Source of the DNA: Actinomycetota bacterium
Lineage (GTDB): Bacteria; Actinomycetota; Actinomycetes; S36-B12
Assembly (NCBI GenBank): GCA_030652695.1
Contig: JAUSQD010000005.1
Coordinates: 1-34,844 of the forward strand
Direction of reading: 5' to 3'
DNA: 34,844 nucleotides
Shown here in pieces: positions 1-9,398 of this stretch (positions within the stretch are counted from its first letter, which is position 1; each line of letters begins with the position of its first letter). Under the pieces are notes generated by a model. The model made no database searches and had not been told where the DNA came from. It was given only the letters and a program-made list of their open reading frames with translations. The translations under genes were made by a program, and so were the position numbers.

Positions 1-2
1 AG

Positions 3-605
3 TCGCTGCTCGAAATCGGCTCAGGTGCTGGCTTCCTGCGTGAATTCCTGCCGCAGCTCACCACCAGTGAGGTCTTTCCGCTGGAAGGCATCGATCGCGT
101 GGTCGATGCAACAGCGCTGGACTTCGCCGACGAATCGCTCGACACGATCATCATGACCAACGTCATGCATCACATCCCAGACCTCGATGCCTTCTTCACC
201 GAGTCCGAGCGCACTCTGCGCGATGACGGACGCATCGTGATGATCGAGCCGTGGCGCACTCGGTGGTCTGACTTCGTCTACAAGCACCTGCATCACGAGC
301 CATTCGAGCCTGAAGCCAGCGAGTGGCGGTTGCCGCCTGGTGGACCTCTGAGTTCGGCCAATGACGCACTGCCGTGGATTGTCTTTGCGCGTGATCGTGC
401 TCGATTCGAACAGAGCCATCCAGAGCTTCAGGTCGTGTCCATCGAGCCGATGATGCCCGTTTCCTATTTGGCATCAGGTGGTGTCTCCATGCGGGCGCTA
501 CTGCCCGGCAACACCTATCGGGCATTTCGCGCAGTTGAGCGCAAGGTGCTGCGCGAACGCGGAGCCATGTTCGCGCTCATCGAAGTGCACCGACGCAAGC
601 GCTGA
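3..605 (+). CDS. SAM-dependent methyltransferase (class I), 5' truncated by window edge
   Basis: Frame open from base 3: SLLEIGSGAGFLREF (motif I) then TNVMHHIPD; stop TGA 603-605. The track lists only the internal ATG at 99. Confidence 0.85.
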   Translation, partial: SLLEIGSGAGFLREFLPQLTTSEVFPLEGIDRVVDATALDFADESLDTIIMTNVMHHIPDLDAFFTESERTLRDDGRIVMIEPWRTRWSDFVYKHLHHEPFEPEASEWRLPPGGPLSSANDALPWIVFARDRARFEQSHPELQVVSIEPMMPVSYLASGGVSMRALLPGNTYRAFRAVERKVLRERGAMFALIEVHRRKR

Positions 606-606
606 A

Positions 607-2520
607 CTAGCTCAACGGCACGAGATCGTGCACCAGCATCACGTCGTACTGCGATGGCGTGCGCGTGCACCAGCCACTACTGCCATCCAGCGCCTGAGCG
701 CGCAGCGTTTCGTCTGAAACAAAGACCGGGATCACCTCTCCCGTTGCCTGCGACCTGAGATCCAGCACGGTTCCCGGTGGAAGGCGATTGAGGTTCTGCT
801 GCACGTAGTAGGACTGCCCGCTGAACAGAAGCGAGATCTGCGGAGTGCCGATCTTGCGCCAGTCATCTGGGCTGCCGACCGGCAGTTCGGAACCGACCGA
901 AGCGGTGCCGACGACGTCATAGTCCTGCAACACCGGGACATCGCACGAACGCGAGACCTGGACGCTCGGCGACGGCAACCGGCCTTCGATGCCAGCGCCG
1001 ATCACCAGTGCCGCCACAACACAGGCGATCGCGATAGCAGCCCACTTCGGTGCTCGCCGCCAAGGAGCTGATGTCGGCAGCGACTGGGCTTGGCGTTGCC
1101 AGGGCAGGCAGGCAAGAGCGGCCACTGCAGCGACAATGAAGGGCACGTTCTGCACCAGATGTCGCTGAGGCTCAGTGTGACCGACCAGAGCGAAGGTCGC
1201 GGCAGCGCCAAGAATGGCGACGAGTCCAAGAGCCAGCACAAGGGCGACGGTGCTCGACTGATCATCGCGATTGGGCTCATTGTCGTTGCTGTCACTGGCT
1301 TGTGGCGGACCCCGCAGGCGACGGATCCGGAAGAGTCCCATGCACAGCATCGCAAGCAACACCCAGGATGCTGCCCAGACCAGAGTTGCTCCCGCGGTGA
1401 TCAGGCCGCTGGAGCTGTTGAGCAGAGCCGCACGTGCGTCTGCTTTCCAGATCTGCCACGCGGGCGCGATGGGTGTGGCCCACATCTGATTGAGATAGCC
1501 ATCGCTTACAAGGACGCGGGTGTTGACCAGGAGTTGGCGCACCACTGCCTTCGGATTGCCCTTCATGAGCTCGATCGCCTGATCGCGCATGAGCTGGCCA
1601 AACTCCTCTGATTCCAGCGCCAGGCAGGGATCCGCCGTCCACTGCGCCGGTGTAGGGCAGCCAACTTCGGGAGCAAAACGCTCGTAGGCGATCTCCCAAC
1701 TGTCATCTTCAGGCGTGGCTGCGGAGTAAGCGGCAGACCAGAAGTTCGCGGCGTGACCAGCCTGTGTCCACCCGTCATTCATTGCCAGGATGCGCGGCGG
1801 GAGCAGCCACGTGCCAAGAAATACAAATGCGATCGCAAGGGCGGCCCACACCCGCCGGTCGCGCCGCCAAGTCAGCACAATCACCCCGATGGCGAGCGCC
1901 GCGGTGAGCACCGCATTGCCTGGCCTGATCTGGAAGGCCAGAATCGCTGCGCACCCACTGAGCACTCCCCAGCCGATCGCGCGAGTGCGCAGGTAGGTCA
2001 CGATCGCAGCGGCAGAGACAAAGGACAGCCACAGAGTCTGCACCTCTGGACCAACGTAAGTCCCGTAGGAAAGCACCGGCCACAGGCTGAGTGCGTAGAC
2101 GATGAGCAGGCCAATACGTCCGACCGGCATTGCGCGCGCCAAGGCAACGAGAAACCACCACAGCGCAAGGCACACCACGAGCAGCTGGATGAGCACCACT
2201 GCCGCCATGCTTTTCGGTGCAAGCAGGAACAGTGGCGACTGCGCAACGATGGTCAATGGCCGACGCAGGCACCAAGCCATGTTGTACGACTCATCACCCG
2301 CAGCCAAGGCGCTTGCGCATGAGGCCCAGATATTGCTGTCTGACAACGGCACGGTGCTGCCAAGGGTCATCGAGTAACCGAGGCCTACCGCCTGGGCAAG
2401 GATCACCAAGAACACCGGAGCCAGGCACAACCATCCGAGGGTTACCGCACCGAAACTTGCACGAGGCCTGTGCTCGTCTAGTGCTGCTTGTTGTGCAATT
2501 GACTCACTCGCGTTCGTCAC
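607..2520 (-). CDS. Polytopic membrane protein, possible GT-C-type glycosyltransferase
   Basis: Many hydrophobic segments. Start taken as GTG (complement 2518-2520), giving a GTGA overlap with the stop of the upstream gene, rather than the longer 2598 start. Confidence 0.75.
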   Translation of the reverse strand: MTNASESIAQQAALDEHRPRASFGAVTLGWLCLAPVFLVILAQAVGLGYSMTLGSTVPLSDSNIWASCASALAAGDESYNMAWCLRRPLTIVAQSPLFLLAPKSMAAVVLIQLLVVCLALWWFLVALARAMPVGRIGLLIVYALSLWPVLSYGTYVGPEVQTLWLSFVSAAAIVTYLRTRAIGWGVLSGCAAILAFQIRPGNAVLTAALAIGVIVLTWRRDRRVWAALAIAFVFLGTWLLPPRILAMNDGWTQAGHAANFWSAAYSAATPEDDSWEIAYERFAPEVGCPTPAQWTADPCLALESEEFGQLMRDQAIELMKGNPKAVVRQLLVNTRVLVSDGYLNQMWATPIAPAWQIWKADARAALLNSSSGLITAGATLVWAASWVLLAMLCMGLFRIRRLRGPPQASDSNDNEPNRDDQSSTVALVLALGLVAILGAAATFALVGHTEPQRHLVQNVPFIVAAVAALACLPWQRQAQSLPTSAPWRRAPKWAAIAIACVVAALVIGAGIEGRLPSPSVQVSRSCDVPVLQDYDVVGTASVGSELPVGSPDDWRKIGTPQISLLFSGQSYYVQQNLNRLPPGTVLDLRSQATGEVIPVFVSDETLRAQALDGSSGWCTRTPSQYDVMLVHDLVPLS

Positions 2521-4091
2521 TTGTTGAATACCAGAGCCTGAGGTGGACAGGAAAATAGTTGATATGCCCCAACGGATTTGCCTGGCAGGGCTTTGCACTT
2601 CGCCTTCACATGTGTCAGGGATTCAAGCGCCCATGGATCTGGCCCCACTGTCTTGGTCGCCACGATCAGATCAGGTCCAGCGAGCTCTTCAGCAGTCAAG
2701 GGGAAGCGGTTGTAGCGATTGGTGATCGTGCGCAGGCGCATGCCCGACGCATAGCCCACCGGGATGACGTCGTAGTACGAGCCGAAGACGTAACCGGCGC
2801 CAGCATCGACCAGTGCGTCGGCAAGGTCTTGCTGCCTGGACATCTCATCGACCTTCTCCTGGAAGCGCGCAGGGGCATCGGAGTAGAAGTGCCAGTTGTG
2901 CGTGATGGTCGAGATTGCCATCACGCCGATTGCAATCGCAGCAAGTCCGTTCCCAATCCATCGCTTGGCGAACATGGCAGGCAGCGCACCCACCGACAGC
3001 CAGAGCAAGATGCCCAGCCCCGAGCTGTAGATCCAGACCGGGTCGATGAAGGTGACGAAACCGAACATCGTGATGCTCGCCACTGTCCAGGTCATGGCAA
3101 ATGCAATGGCAATGCTTGGCCTTGTGCGCGACCTCAACGAGCGCACAAGACCAACGATCGTGGTGACGACAATTGCCAGCACCAGAATCCACATGAGCAT
3201 TGACTGCCATCGACCCACGCTTGGATCAGTTGAGGGAGGCAGGCCGAGGCTGTACGGCAACAGAGCTGACATGTAGTCCGGGATGCCATCGAGCCCCAGA
3301 ATCGAAGCGCCAATTGAACGGTAGTAGCCCATGGCGATGAACGCTCCGTGCGATGGATCCCAGGTGTTGACCCCAGCATTGACGACATAGCTGATCGCAG
3401 CAGGCAACGCGCCAACAGCTGCTCCAGCTGCAGTCAGCAGCAGTGTCGAAAGTGACCAACGTGAGCGAAGCAGGACAAGCGCAACGATCGGAACAAGGAG
3501 CAGGATGATCGCGGGGTGCGCGTAGAAGCCCAGTCCGAGCAGGAGTCCGGCCAGCAGTGACGAACCAAACCAGCGATTCTTCGACGGTTCCGGGCCGGGG
3601 GTCTGGAGCACATATGCCAGCACCATCGCGCCAGCGACGACGAGCAGCCAGGCCATGTCCCAGTTCGGCTGCAGCCACCAGACTCCAACGGTGTTCCCCT
3701 CAGCTCCCAGCAGCCCATGAAGAATGGTCGGGCCCACGGCCACTGCAGCCAGGAATGCCCAACGGGCGGCATTGGGAAACAAGGCAAGAAAGAGCTTGGC
3801 AACGAGAAAGCCAGTGATGAAGGCCAATACTGGGCGAATTGCGGCATTGGCGAAGTAGTTGCCAGGCGACAGCCATTCGGCCAGCAATGTGGCCGGGTAC
3901 TCCAGTGGCCCGCCGTGCTTCTGCCCCGGGAAGGCCAGCACGATTCTTGGGTCGGTGAGCAGGGATTGGGCCTGAATGCCGTCAGCGAGGATGTCCTGGT
4001 TCGGGATGACCGTGAGCCATCCAAGAAATGCCCAGGCAAAGCAGAAGAGTCCTGAGGTGAGTTCGAACCACTGCCGGCGGATCCGGCTCAT
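2517..4091 (-). CDS. Polytopic membrane protein, GT-C / GT39-like
   Basis: 524 aa with multiple TM segments and an early luminal loop containing acidic residues (NQDILADGIQAQSLL). Coupled to the downstream gene by GTGA. Confidence 0.75.
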   Translation of the reverse strand: MSRIRRQWFELTSGLFCFAWAFLGWLTVIPNQDILADGIQAQSLLTDPRIVLAFPGQKHGGPLEYPATLLAEWLSPGNYFANAAIRPVLAFITGFLVAKLFLALFPNAARWAFLAAVAVGPTILHGLLGAEGNTVGVWWLQPNWDMAWLLVVAGAMVLAYVLQTPGPEPSKNRWFGSSLLAGLLLGLGFYAHPAIILLLVPIVALVLLRSRWSLSTLLLTAAGAAVGALPAAISYVVNAGVNTWDPSHGAFIAMGYYRSIGASILGLDGIPDYMSALLPYSLGLPPSTDPSVGRWQSMLMWILVLAIVVTTIVGLVRSLRSRTRPSIAIAFAMTWTVASITMFGFVTFIDPVWIYSSGLGILLWLSVGALPAMFAKRWIGNGLAAIAIGVMAISTITHNWHFYSDAPARFQEKVDEMSRQQDLADALVDAGAGYVFGSYYDVIPVGYASGMRLRTITNRYNRFPLTAEELAGPDLIVATKTVGPDPWALESLTHVKAKCKALPGKSVGAYQLFSCPPQALVFNK

Positions 4092-4150
4092 GTGGGGTCC
4101 TGAATCTGCACCGCCGCAGTCTCACAGACGAAGGGGCCGAAATCGTCATG

Positions 4151-4169
4151 CACGCCCAAGATTGGCGTG
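4151..4169. repeat. Inverted repeat CACGCC-N7-GGCGTG in divergent intergenic region
   Basis: 6-bp perfect arms at 4151-4156 and 4164-4169 between the GT-C-like gene (-) and the methyltransferase/pseB run (+). Confidence 0.4.
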
Positions 4170-4253
4170 GTGGCCCAGACCAATGAAGCGCGCAACTGCT
4201 GGCGTTGCGGCGATATGCTCCCCTGCCAAATCACTCTTCAGATCGGATCCGTC

Positions 4254-5084
4254 ATGACAACTGCGGACACGGAAACAGAAGCCCAGGCAGTGCTCCATCA
4301 GGCACTCGAATGCCTGATCAAGGGCTCTCCGAACCCGATCGTGGGGCCTCACACCGCCACGTGGTCTGAGCGCTGCGTGGAGGTGCCCTGGGTCGCCGGG
4401 CATCTCACCGCTGCAAAGCGGCTGCTCGATGTGGGCTACGCCATGGCCCCGCCTGAGTGGATGGGTGTGCTGTTGGCCACTCAAGACCGCGGAACCGCGT
4501 TGACGGGCATCGACATTGTGGATCCGCAGCGGGTGCGAACCCGCTACCCGGCAGAGATGGTCGACCAGGTGTTGGCCACCACAGTGCGCGTGGAGAGCAT
4601 CCTTGATGCCCAGCCAAGCAGCGGCACCTACGACACCATCACCTGTGTTTCCACCCTCGAGCACATCGGTTTCGATATTGCGACCCCGCCGGAGACGACT
4701 GACACCGTGTTCGTGCGAGCCCAGCGCGCGGAGGATGCATCTGCCACCCGTGATCCCAACACCGACCGCGACTTCTTGGATGCTGTCGCGCGGCTCCTTT
4801 CCCCAGGCGGTTCGCTGTTGCTGTCGGTTCCGGCCGGACGTGGTGGGGCGATCCTGCATCAGGACTCACTGGGACTGTTCACCTACCAGTTCGAGTACGG
4901 CACTGCCCACTGGAGAGCAGTGACGTCTGATCCCCGCTTCGAGCTTGAGCTCGAGACCTTCTTCCGGCATGACGAGACGTCCGGCTGGGAAGAGGTCGGC
5001 ACCTTTGATGAAATGACGGGTCAATCAAGCGCCATGAGACCCTTTGCCACGGCCTGCGCCATGGCGCGCATGACCCTCCGCTAA
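4254..5084 (+). CDS. Class I SAM-dependent methyltransferase-like protein
   Basis: RLLDVGYAMAPPEW, TALTGIDIVDP, YDTITCVSTLEHIGFD, LLSPGGSLLLSVPAG. Start at MTTADTE preferred over 4167. Confidence 0.75.
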   Translation: MTTADTETEAQAVLHQALECLIKGSPNPIVGPHTATWSERCVEVPWVAGHLTAAKRLLDVGYAMAPPEWMGVLLATQDRGTALTGIDIVDPQRVRTRYPAEMVDQVLATTVRVESILDAQPSSGTYDTITCVSTLEHIGFDIATPPETTDTVFVRAQRAEDASATRDPNTDRDFLDAVARLLSPGGSLLLSVPAGRGGAILHQDSLGLFTYQFEYGTAHWRAVTSDPRFELELETFFRHDETSGWEEVGTFDEMTGQSSAMRPFATACAMARMTLR

Positions 5085-5104
5085 TCGTCTAACAGGGAGC
5101 ACGC

Positions 5105-6091
5105 ATGTCCAGCAGTCTCGAGAATGCCTCGATCCTCATCACTGGGGGAACAGGCTCCTTCGGGCGTGCCTTCTTGGACACCGTGCTGAGCGAGCACTCA
5201 CCCCGCAGAGTCGTGATCTTCTCTCGTGACGAGCTGAAGCAGTACGAGATGCGCCAGATCTGGGGCGAGGACTCGCGCGTGCGCTTCTTCATCGGCGACA
5301 TCCGAGATCTTGAACGCCTCACCGTGGCTCTGCGTGGCGTGGACATCGTCATCCATGCAGCCGCGCTCAAGCAGGTCGACACAGCTGAATACAACCCGAT
5401 GGAATACGTCAAGACGAACATCCTTGGATCTGAAAATGTGATCCAGGCGTCCATGGCAGCCGGGGTGAAGAAAGTCGTGGCACTGTCCACCGACAAGGCC
5501 TCATCGCCTGTCAATCTCTACGGCGCCACCAAACTCACCGCCGACAAGCTCTTCATCTCCAGCAACCACTACGCCGCCGCATGGGGCACTGTCTGCTCGG
5601 TCGTCAGATACGGCAACGTGATGGGCAGCCGTGGCTCAGTCATCCCGCTGTTTCGCAGACTGGCCGCAGCGGGCATGCCCCTGCCAGTCACTGACACCCG
5701 GATGACCCGCTTTTGGATCACCCTTCCCCAGGCTGTGCAGTTCGTGCTCGACTGCCTGGACGATATGCAAGGCGGCGAGCTCTATGTGCCCCGCATTCCC
5801 AGCATGCATGTTGTGGACTTGGCAGAGGCCATCGCACCCGGCACCGATCTTGTCGAGGTCGGCATCAGGCCTGGTGAGAAATTGCACGAGGAGATGATCT
5901 CCACCGAGGACTCACGACGAACCCTGCTGCAGGACGGCCGCTACGTCGTGCTGCCGACCCTTGCCGGCTGGGGGTTCACAGCACCTGAAGGGCAGCCCGT
6001 TCCGGATGGATTCAGTTACACCTCGGAGTCCAATGACCTGTGGTTGAGTGCTGAGCAGCTGCGCGAACTCATCGGAGAACTCCACGACTGA
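5105..6091 (+). CDS. pseB: UDP-N-acetylglucosamine 4,6-dehydratase, PseB/FlaA1 type (SDR)
   Basis: ITGGTGSFGRAFLDTVL, VVIFSRDELKQYEM, RFFIGDIRD, VIHAAALKQVDTAEYNPMEYVKTNI, ALSTDKASSPVNLYGATKLTADKLF, IRPGEKLHEEMIS. GGGAG upstream of ATG. Confidence 0.9.
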   Translation: MSSSLENASILITGGTGSFGRAFLDTVLSEHSPRRVVIFSRDELKQYEMRQIWGEDSRVRFFIGDIRDLERLTVALRGVDIVIHAAALKQVDTAEYNPMEYVKTNILGSENVIQASMAAGVKKVVALSTDKASSPVNLYGATKLTADKLFISSNHYAAAWGTVCSVVRYGNVMGSRGSVIPLFRRLAAAGMPLPVTDTRMTRFWITLPQAVQFVLDCLDDMQGGELYVPRIPSMHVVDLAEAIAPGTDLVEVGIRPGEKLHEEMISTEDSRRTLLQDGRYVVLPTLAGWGFTAPEGQPVPDGFSYTSESNDLWLSAEQLRELIGELHD

Positions 6092-6101
6092 GGCGGCAGT
6101 T

Positions 6102-7346
6102 ATGGTGCATGGCATGCCCGGCATCCATAACCTCGTGAAGCAACGGGCCGTCTATGCCTGGCTGGCCTTTGCCATACCGCCCATTGCCATCTTCGGGCAC
6201 GCTCTATCCCCCGGCACGGTCGTCTTCAAGGCCCAGACTCTGGGAATCGTGCTGGCGTTGGCGCTGACCTTGGTCTGCGTGCTGCTGTGGCTGCCCTACA
6301 GGGCACAGGGACGACTTCCGCGGATCGTGGTCTGGACGATGCTCGCCATCATCGCTGCCTGGCTGATCCAGATTCTGCGGATACAAGCCGACGGCGCTTT
6401 GTTCAATGTCAGCACCTTCTGCCTCCCGGCATTGCTGATCCTGCTGTTGCTCAAACCACCGTCGCCAGCGGACATCCGCATTGCAGGCCTGGCCCTGTTC
6501 TATGCCGTGGCGATCATTGCGCTGATCAGCTTGCCATTGGGGATCTTCGGGGTCATGCCCAACGGCTTCGAAGGAGCCGACAACGGCGTGTGCCGGCTCG
6601 CAGCGCTGTGCGATCTCGTCAACAACCTGAATCGCTGGTCTGGGCCATTTGGCAGCGTCAACTATGCAGCACCCATGGGAGCCGCACTCATCGTGTACGG
6701 AGCTGTCCAGCGGCGTCATCATGCCTGGATTCTGGTCAGCACGGGTGTCCTCGTGATGGTGCTCAGCCAAGGTCGAACCGCCTTGTTCGCAGCAGTCGCA
6801 GGGCTCGCTGTGGTCGTGCTCTTCAGCCAGCGGGTGTCACAGTGGCCGAATCGGCGGGCCATTCGCGTCGGCAGCGTGCTTGGCCTGCTCTTCGCCGGGT
6901 TGATGTACATGCTGCTCTTTGACCCATCGTTGAACGGGCGAGTGGGCATCTGGGAAGACCTCCTGCGGCTGTGGCGGACCGAGCCGTGGACTGGCCTGGG
7001 AAGCTCAGGCATCACTGCAAACGTTGAACAGGCTCAAGGCGTGGGTATGGCCTTGCATGCCCACAGCGTTGTCTTGGATCAACTGATTCGCTGGGGCCCC
7101 GGTCAGGCCCTTTTGACGATTGCAATATTGGTGCTGATTGTGATCGCTGCAGCGCGCGCACTACCTACTGCGGGCCGCGGCCCGGTGGCTGTGGCGGTGA
7201 CTGTGGTCGTGGCCGGACTCGTGGAGACGATGCACGACTGGACCTACTGGTCGATCATCATGGCCATGCTGGTGTGGTCACTGGTGTCGTACATGCACGA
7301 TCGAGCGCCGACAGTAGAAGCGGAAGCTGTCAGCTCCTCAGTTTGA
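6102..7346 (+). CDS. O-antigen ligase / Wzy-like polytopic membrane protein
   Basis: Multiple TM segments; large loop with GPFGSVNYAAPMGAAL, VLSQGRTALFAA and MALHAHSVVLDQLIRWG, typical of O-antigen ligase family proteins. Confidence 0.75.
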   Translation: MVHGMPGIHNLVKQRAVYAWLAFAIPPIAIFGHALSPGTVVFKAQTLGIVLALALTLVCVLLWLPYRAQGRLPRIVVWTMLAIIAAWLIQILRIQADGALFNVSTFCLPALLILLLLKPPSPADIRIAGLALFYAVAIIALISLPLGIFGVMPNGFEGADNGVCRLAALCDLVNNLNRWSGPFGSVNYAAPMGAALIVYGAVQRRHHAWILVSTGVLVMVLSQGRTALFAAVAGLAVVVLFSQRVSQWPNRRAIRVGSVLGLLFAGLMYMLLFDPSLNGRVGIWEDLLRLWRTEPWTGLGSSGITANVEQAQGVGMALHAHSVVLDQLIRWGPGQALLTIAILVLIVIAAARALPTAGRGPVAVAVTVVVAGLVETMHDWTYWSIIMAMLVWSLVSYMHDRAPTVEAEAVSSSV

Positions 7347-8628
7347 ACAACGGCACAAGAGTTGCGCATTCCAGCCGAGACACCACATCACCATCAACCA
7401 GCGCGGTCTCAATCAAGTCCAAGGCTTGGGCATACACGCGTGCGACATGCGCGATGTCCTCGTCAGTGAATGCCGTGGTCACATCATGGGTGTTCAACAC
7501 CAGCACCCCGCGGCGCAGCACTTCCTGCATGAACAAGGTCTTGACCTCGTTCAGGGTGTTGGCGTCATCGATCGACCACTGCATGAACGTCCATGCCGGA
7601 TGGCCGCTGAACTGCAGAAACTCGTGCGACTGAGGTGAGCGCTCATGATCAATCGCCGCAACCAGGCGCTCGCCAATGTCAGCCATCTGCTTGGTCGGCT
7701 CGCCGGTGGCCATGCGCGCAAGCACCACGCTTGCGGCAGTCAGCGAGAGAGTCTCGCCGCCGTAGGTGCCGGAGAAGAAGATGTCCTCCATCAGCATCAT
7801 CAGCTCGCGCCGACCTGTCACGGCTGACAGTGGAAAGCCATTGGCGATGCCCTTGCCAAAGGCTGCGAGATCGGGGGTCACGCCGAAGTACTCCTGCGCC
7901 CCGCCTGGTGCGAAGCGGAATCCGGTGAGCATCTCGTCGAAGACGAGCACGATGCCATGGCGATGCGTCAGCTCGCGGATGCCCTCGAGGTAGCCAGGAT
8001 CGGGGAAGGTGGAGGTCATCGGCTCCATGATGAGTGCAGCGATCGCATCTGGATGGGCGGCGATCGTTCGCTCGACAGCGTCGAGGTTGTTGTACGGAAC
8101 GGCGTGGGTGAGTGCGCTCGTGGCCTGAGGGACTCCAAGGTTGCGGGTGGTGCTGCCGATGTACCAGTCCTGCCAGCCGTGATAGCCACAGGCAATGACA
8201 TGGTCGCGACCAGTAGCCGCACGAGCCAGGCGAATGGCAGCGGACGTGGCATCGGTGCCGTTCTTGGCAAAGCGCACCATCTCCGCACAGGGCACGATGT
8301 CGACCAGCTGCGATGCCACCTGCTCTTCAATGGGATGCGACAAGGACAGCGTGACGCCAGACTCCAGTTGACGCGTCACTGCCTCTGTGATCTCCGCATC
8401 GCCGTAGCCGAGCACCACTGCCCCAAGTGAGCTGACGAGGTCGACATATTCATGGCCATCGACATCCCAGGTATGACTACCGTGCGATCGCACAGCGAAA
8501 AGCGGAGCGGCCCCCACTGGATACTGCGTTCGCGATTTACTGAAGGTCTGTGCCCCAAGCGGGATCACCTGCTCTGCTCGTGCCAACTGCTCCAGGGATC
8601 GTGCGTATCGCTGTACGAGATCACGCAT
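7330..8628 (-). CDS. Class III PLP aminotransferase, glutamate-1-semialdehyde aminomutase-like
   Basis: NGTDATSAAIRLARAATGRDHVIACGYHGWQDWY, VFDEMLTGFRFAPGGAQEYFGVTPDLAAFGKGIANGFPLSAVTGR (PLP-lysine region). Start at MRDLVQRY, overlapping the upstream gene by 8 nt; 8646 is the longer alternative. Confidence 0.88.
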   Translation of the reverse strand: MRDLVQRYARSLEQLARAEQVIPLGAQTFSKSRTQYPVGAAPLFAVRSHGSHTWDVDGHEYVDLVSSLGAVVLGYGDAEITEAVTRQLESGVTLSLSHPIEEQVASQLVDIVPCAEMVRFAKNGTDATSAAIRLARAATGRDHVIACGYHGWQDWYIGSTTRNLGVPQATSALTHAVPYNNLDAVERTIAAHPDAIAALIMEPMTSTFPDPGYLEGIRELTHRHGIVLVFDEMLTGFRFAPGGAQEYFGVTPDLAAFGKGIANGFPLSAVTGRRELMMLMEDIFFSGTYGGETLSLTAASVVLARMATGEPTKQMADIGERLVAAIDHERSPQSHEFLQFSGHPAWTFMQWSIDDANTLNEVKTLFMQEVLRRGVLVLNTHDVTTAFTDEDIAHVARVYAQALDLIETALVDGDVVSRLECATLVPLFKLRS

Positions 8629-9379
8629 GCATCGCTCCAGTGTCAAGGCCGATCAGCGCCGCGTTGCGCACTTCGTCAGCGCTGGTACGCACGAGAGCAG
8701 GGCGCTCCTCGAGCAGTTGCAGGATTTGGTCCATGTCGAAGTGTGCATCCAAGGGATACAAGGCCGCGTAGACCTGTTCGACGAAGGCAAAGTCGTCTGG
8801 GGTGTCCACGGTCCAACGCAGATGGGAAAGATCAGTATCACCCACCACATTCACCAGCGAGAACTCCTTGGGTCTGCGATACACGCCAAGAGTGACATGT
8901 TCATGCTCTGCCGCATCTGAACTGCCTGCCGCCACCGCGAGCAGGGCTGCAGGACGCACCACCTCAACATCAAGTCCATCGGGAAAGGTCGCCTGCAGGG
9001 TGTTGGAGCAATAGTCCACGTCGGACTCAAGGAAGCGCTCGATCACCAGATCGATGACCGCGGGTGAAGTAAGCGGACAGTCTGCGGTGAGTCGCACAAC
9101 TGCGTCCGGTTGAAACTGCTCAATGGCCTTCGTGAACCGAGCAAGTACGTCGTCCAGAGGTCCGCGCACCACGGGGACACCCAAGGTTGCCGCGTATTCC
9201 ACGAGCACATCGTCAGCCGGATCTGTGGAAGTGGCAATGACAAGTGCATCGATGAGTTGGGCTCGACGGATCCTCTCGATCTGGCGACCGATCATCGGCT
9301 CACCCAGCAAAGGGCGCATCACCTTGCCAGGCAGGCGGGTTGAGGACATCCGCGCCTGGAGCACTGCAAGAGTTGACAC
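8621..9379 (-). CDS. SpsF-family cytidylyltransferase (NulO-type sugar activation candidate)
   Basis: VLQARMSSTRLPGKVMRPLLGEPMIGRQIERIRRA, VVRLTADCPLTSPAVID, LRWTVDTPDDFAFVEQVYAALYP. GTG start. Confidence 0.88.
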   Translation of the reverse strand: MSTLAVLQARMSSTRLPGKVMRPLLGEPMIGRQIERIRRAQLIDALVIATSTDPADDVLVEYAATLGVPVVRGPLDDVLARFTKAIEQFQPDAVVRLTADCPLTSPAVIDLVIERFLESDVDYCSNTLQATFPDGLDVEVVRPAALLAVAAGSSDAAEHEHVTLGVYRRPKEFSLVNVVGDTDLSHLRWTVDTPDDFAFVEQVYAALYPLDAHFDMDQILQLLEERPALVRTSADEVRNAALIGLDTGAMHA

Positions 9380-9398
9380 CCAATGATTCTGGCAGCAA

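Noticed and set aside
1753-2322. Plus-strand 189-aa ORF and similar overlapping ORFs across 1-4200
   Set aside because: Antisense or out-of-frame to the two polytopic membrane protein genes; composition is Arg/His/Pro/Gln rich with no recognisable motif.
2521-2598. N-terminal extension of the 607 gene
   Set aside because: Would overlap the upstream gene by about 80 nt; GTG at 2520 gives a clean GTGA stop/start overlap.
7957-8430. Plus-strand 157-aa ORF inside the aminotransferase gene
   Set aside because: Antisense to a well-supported PLP enzyme; no motif.
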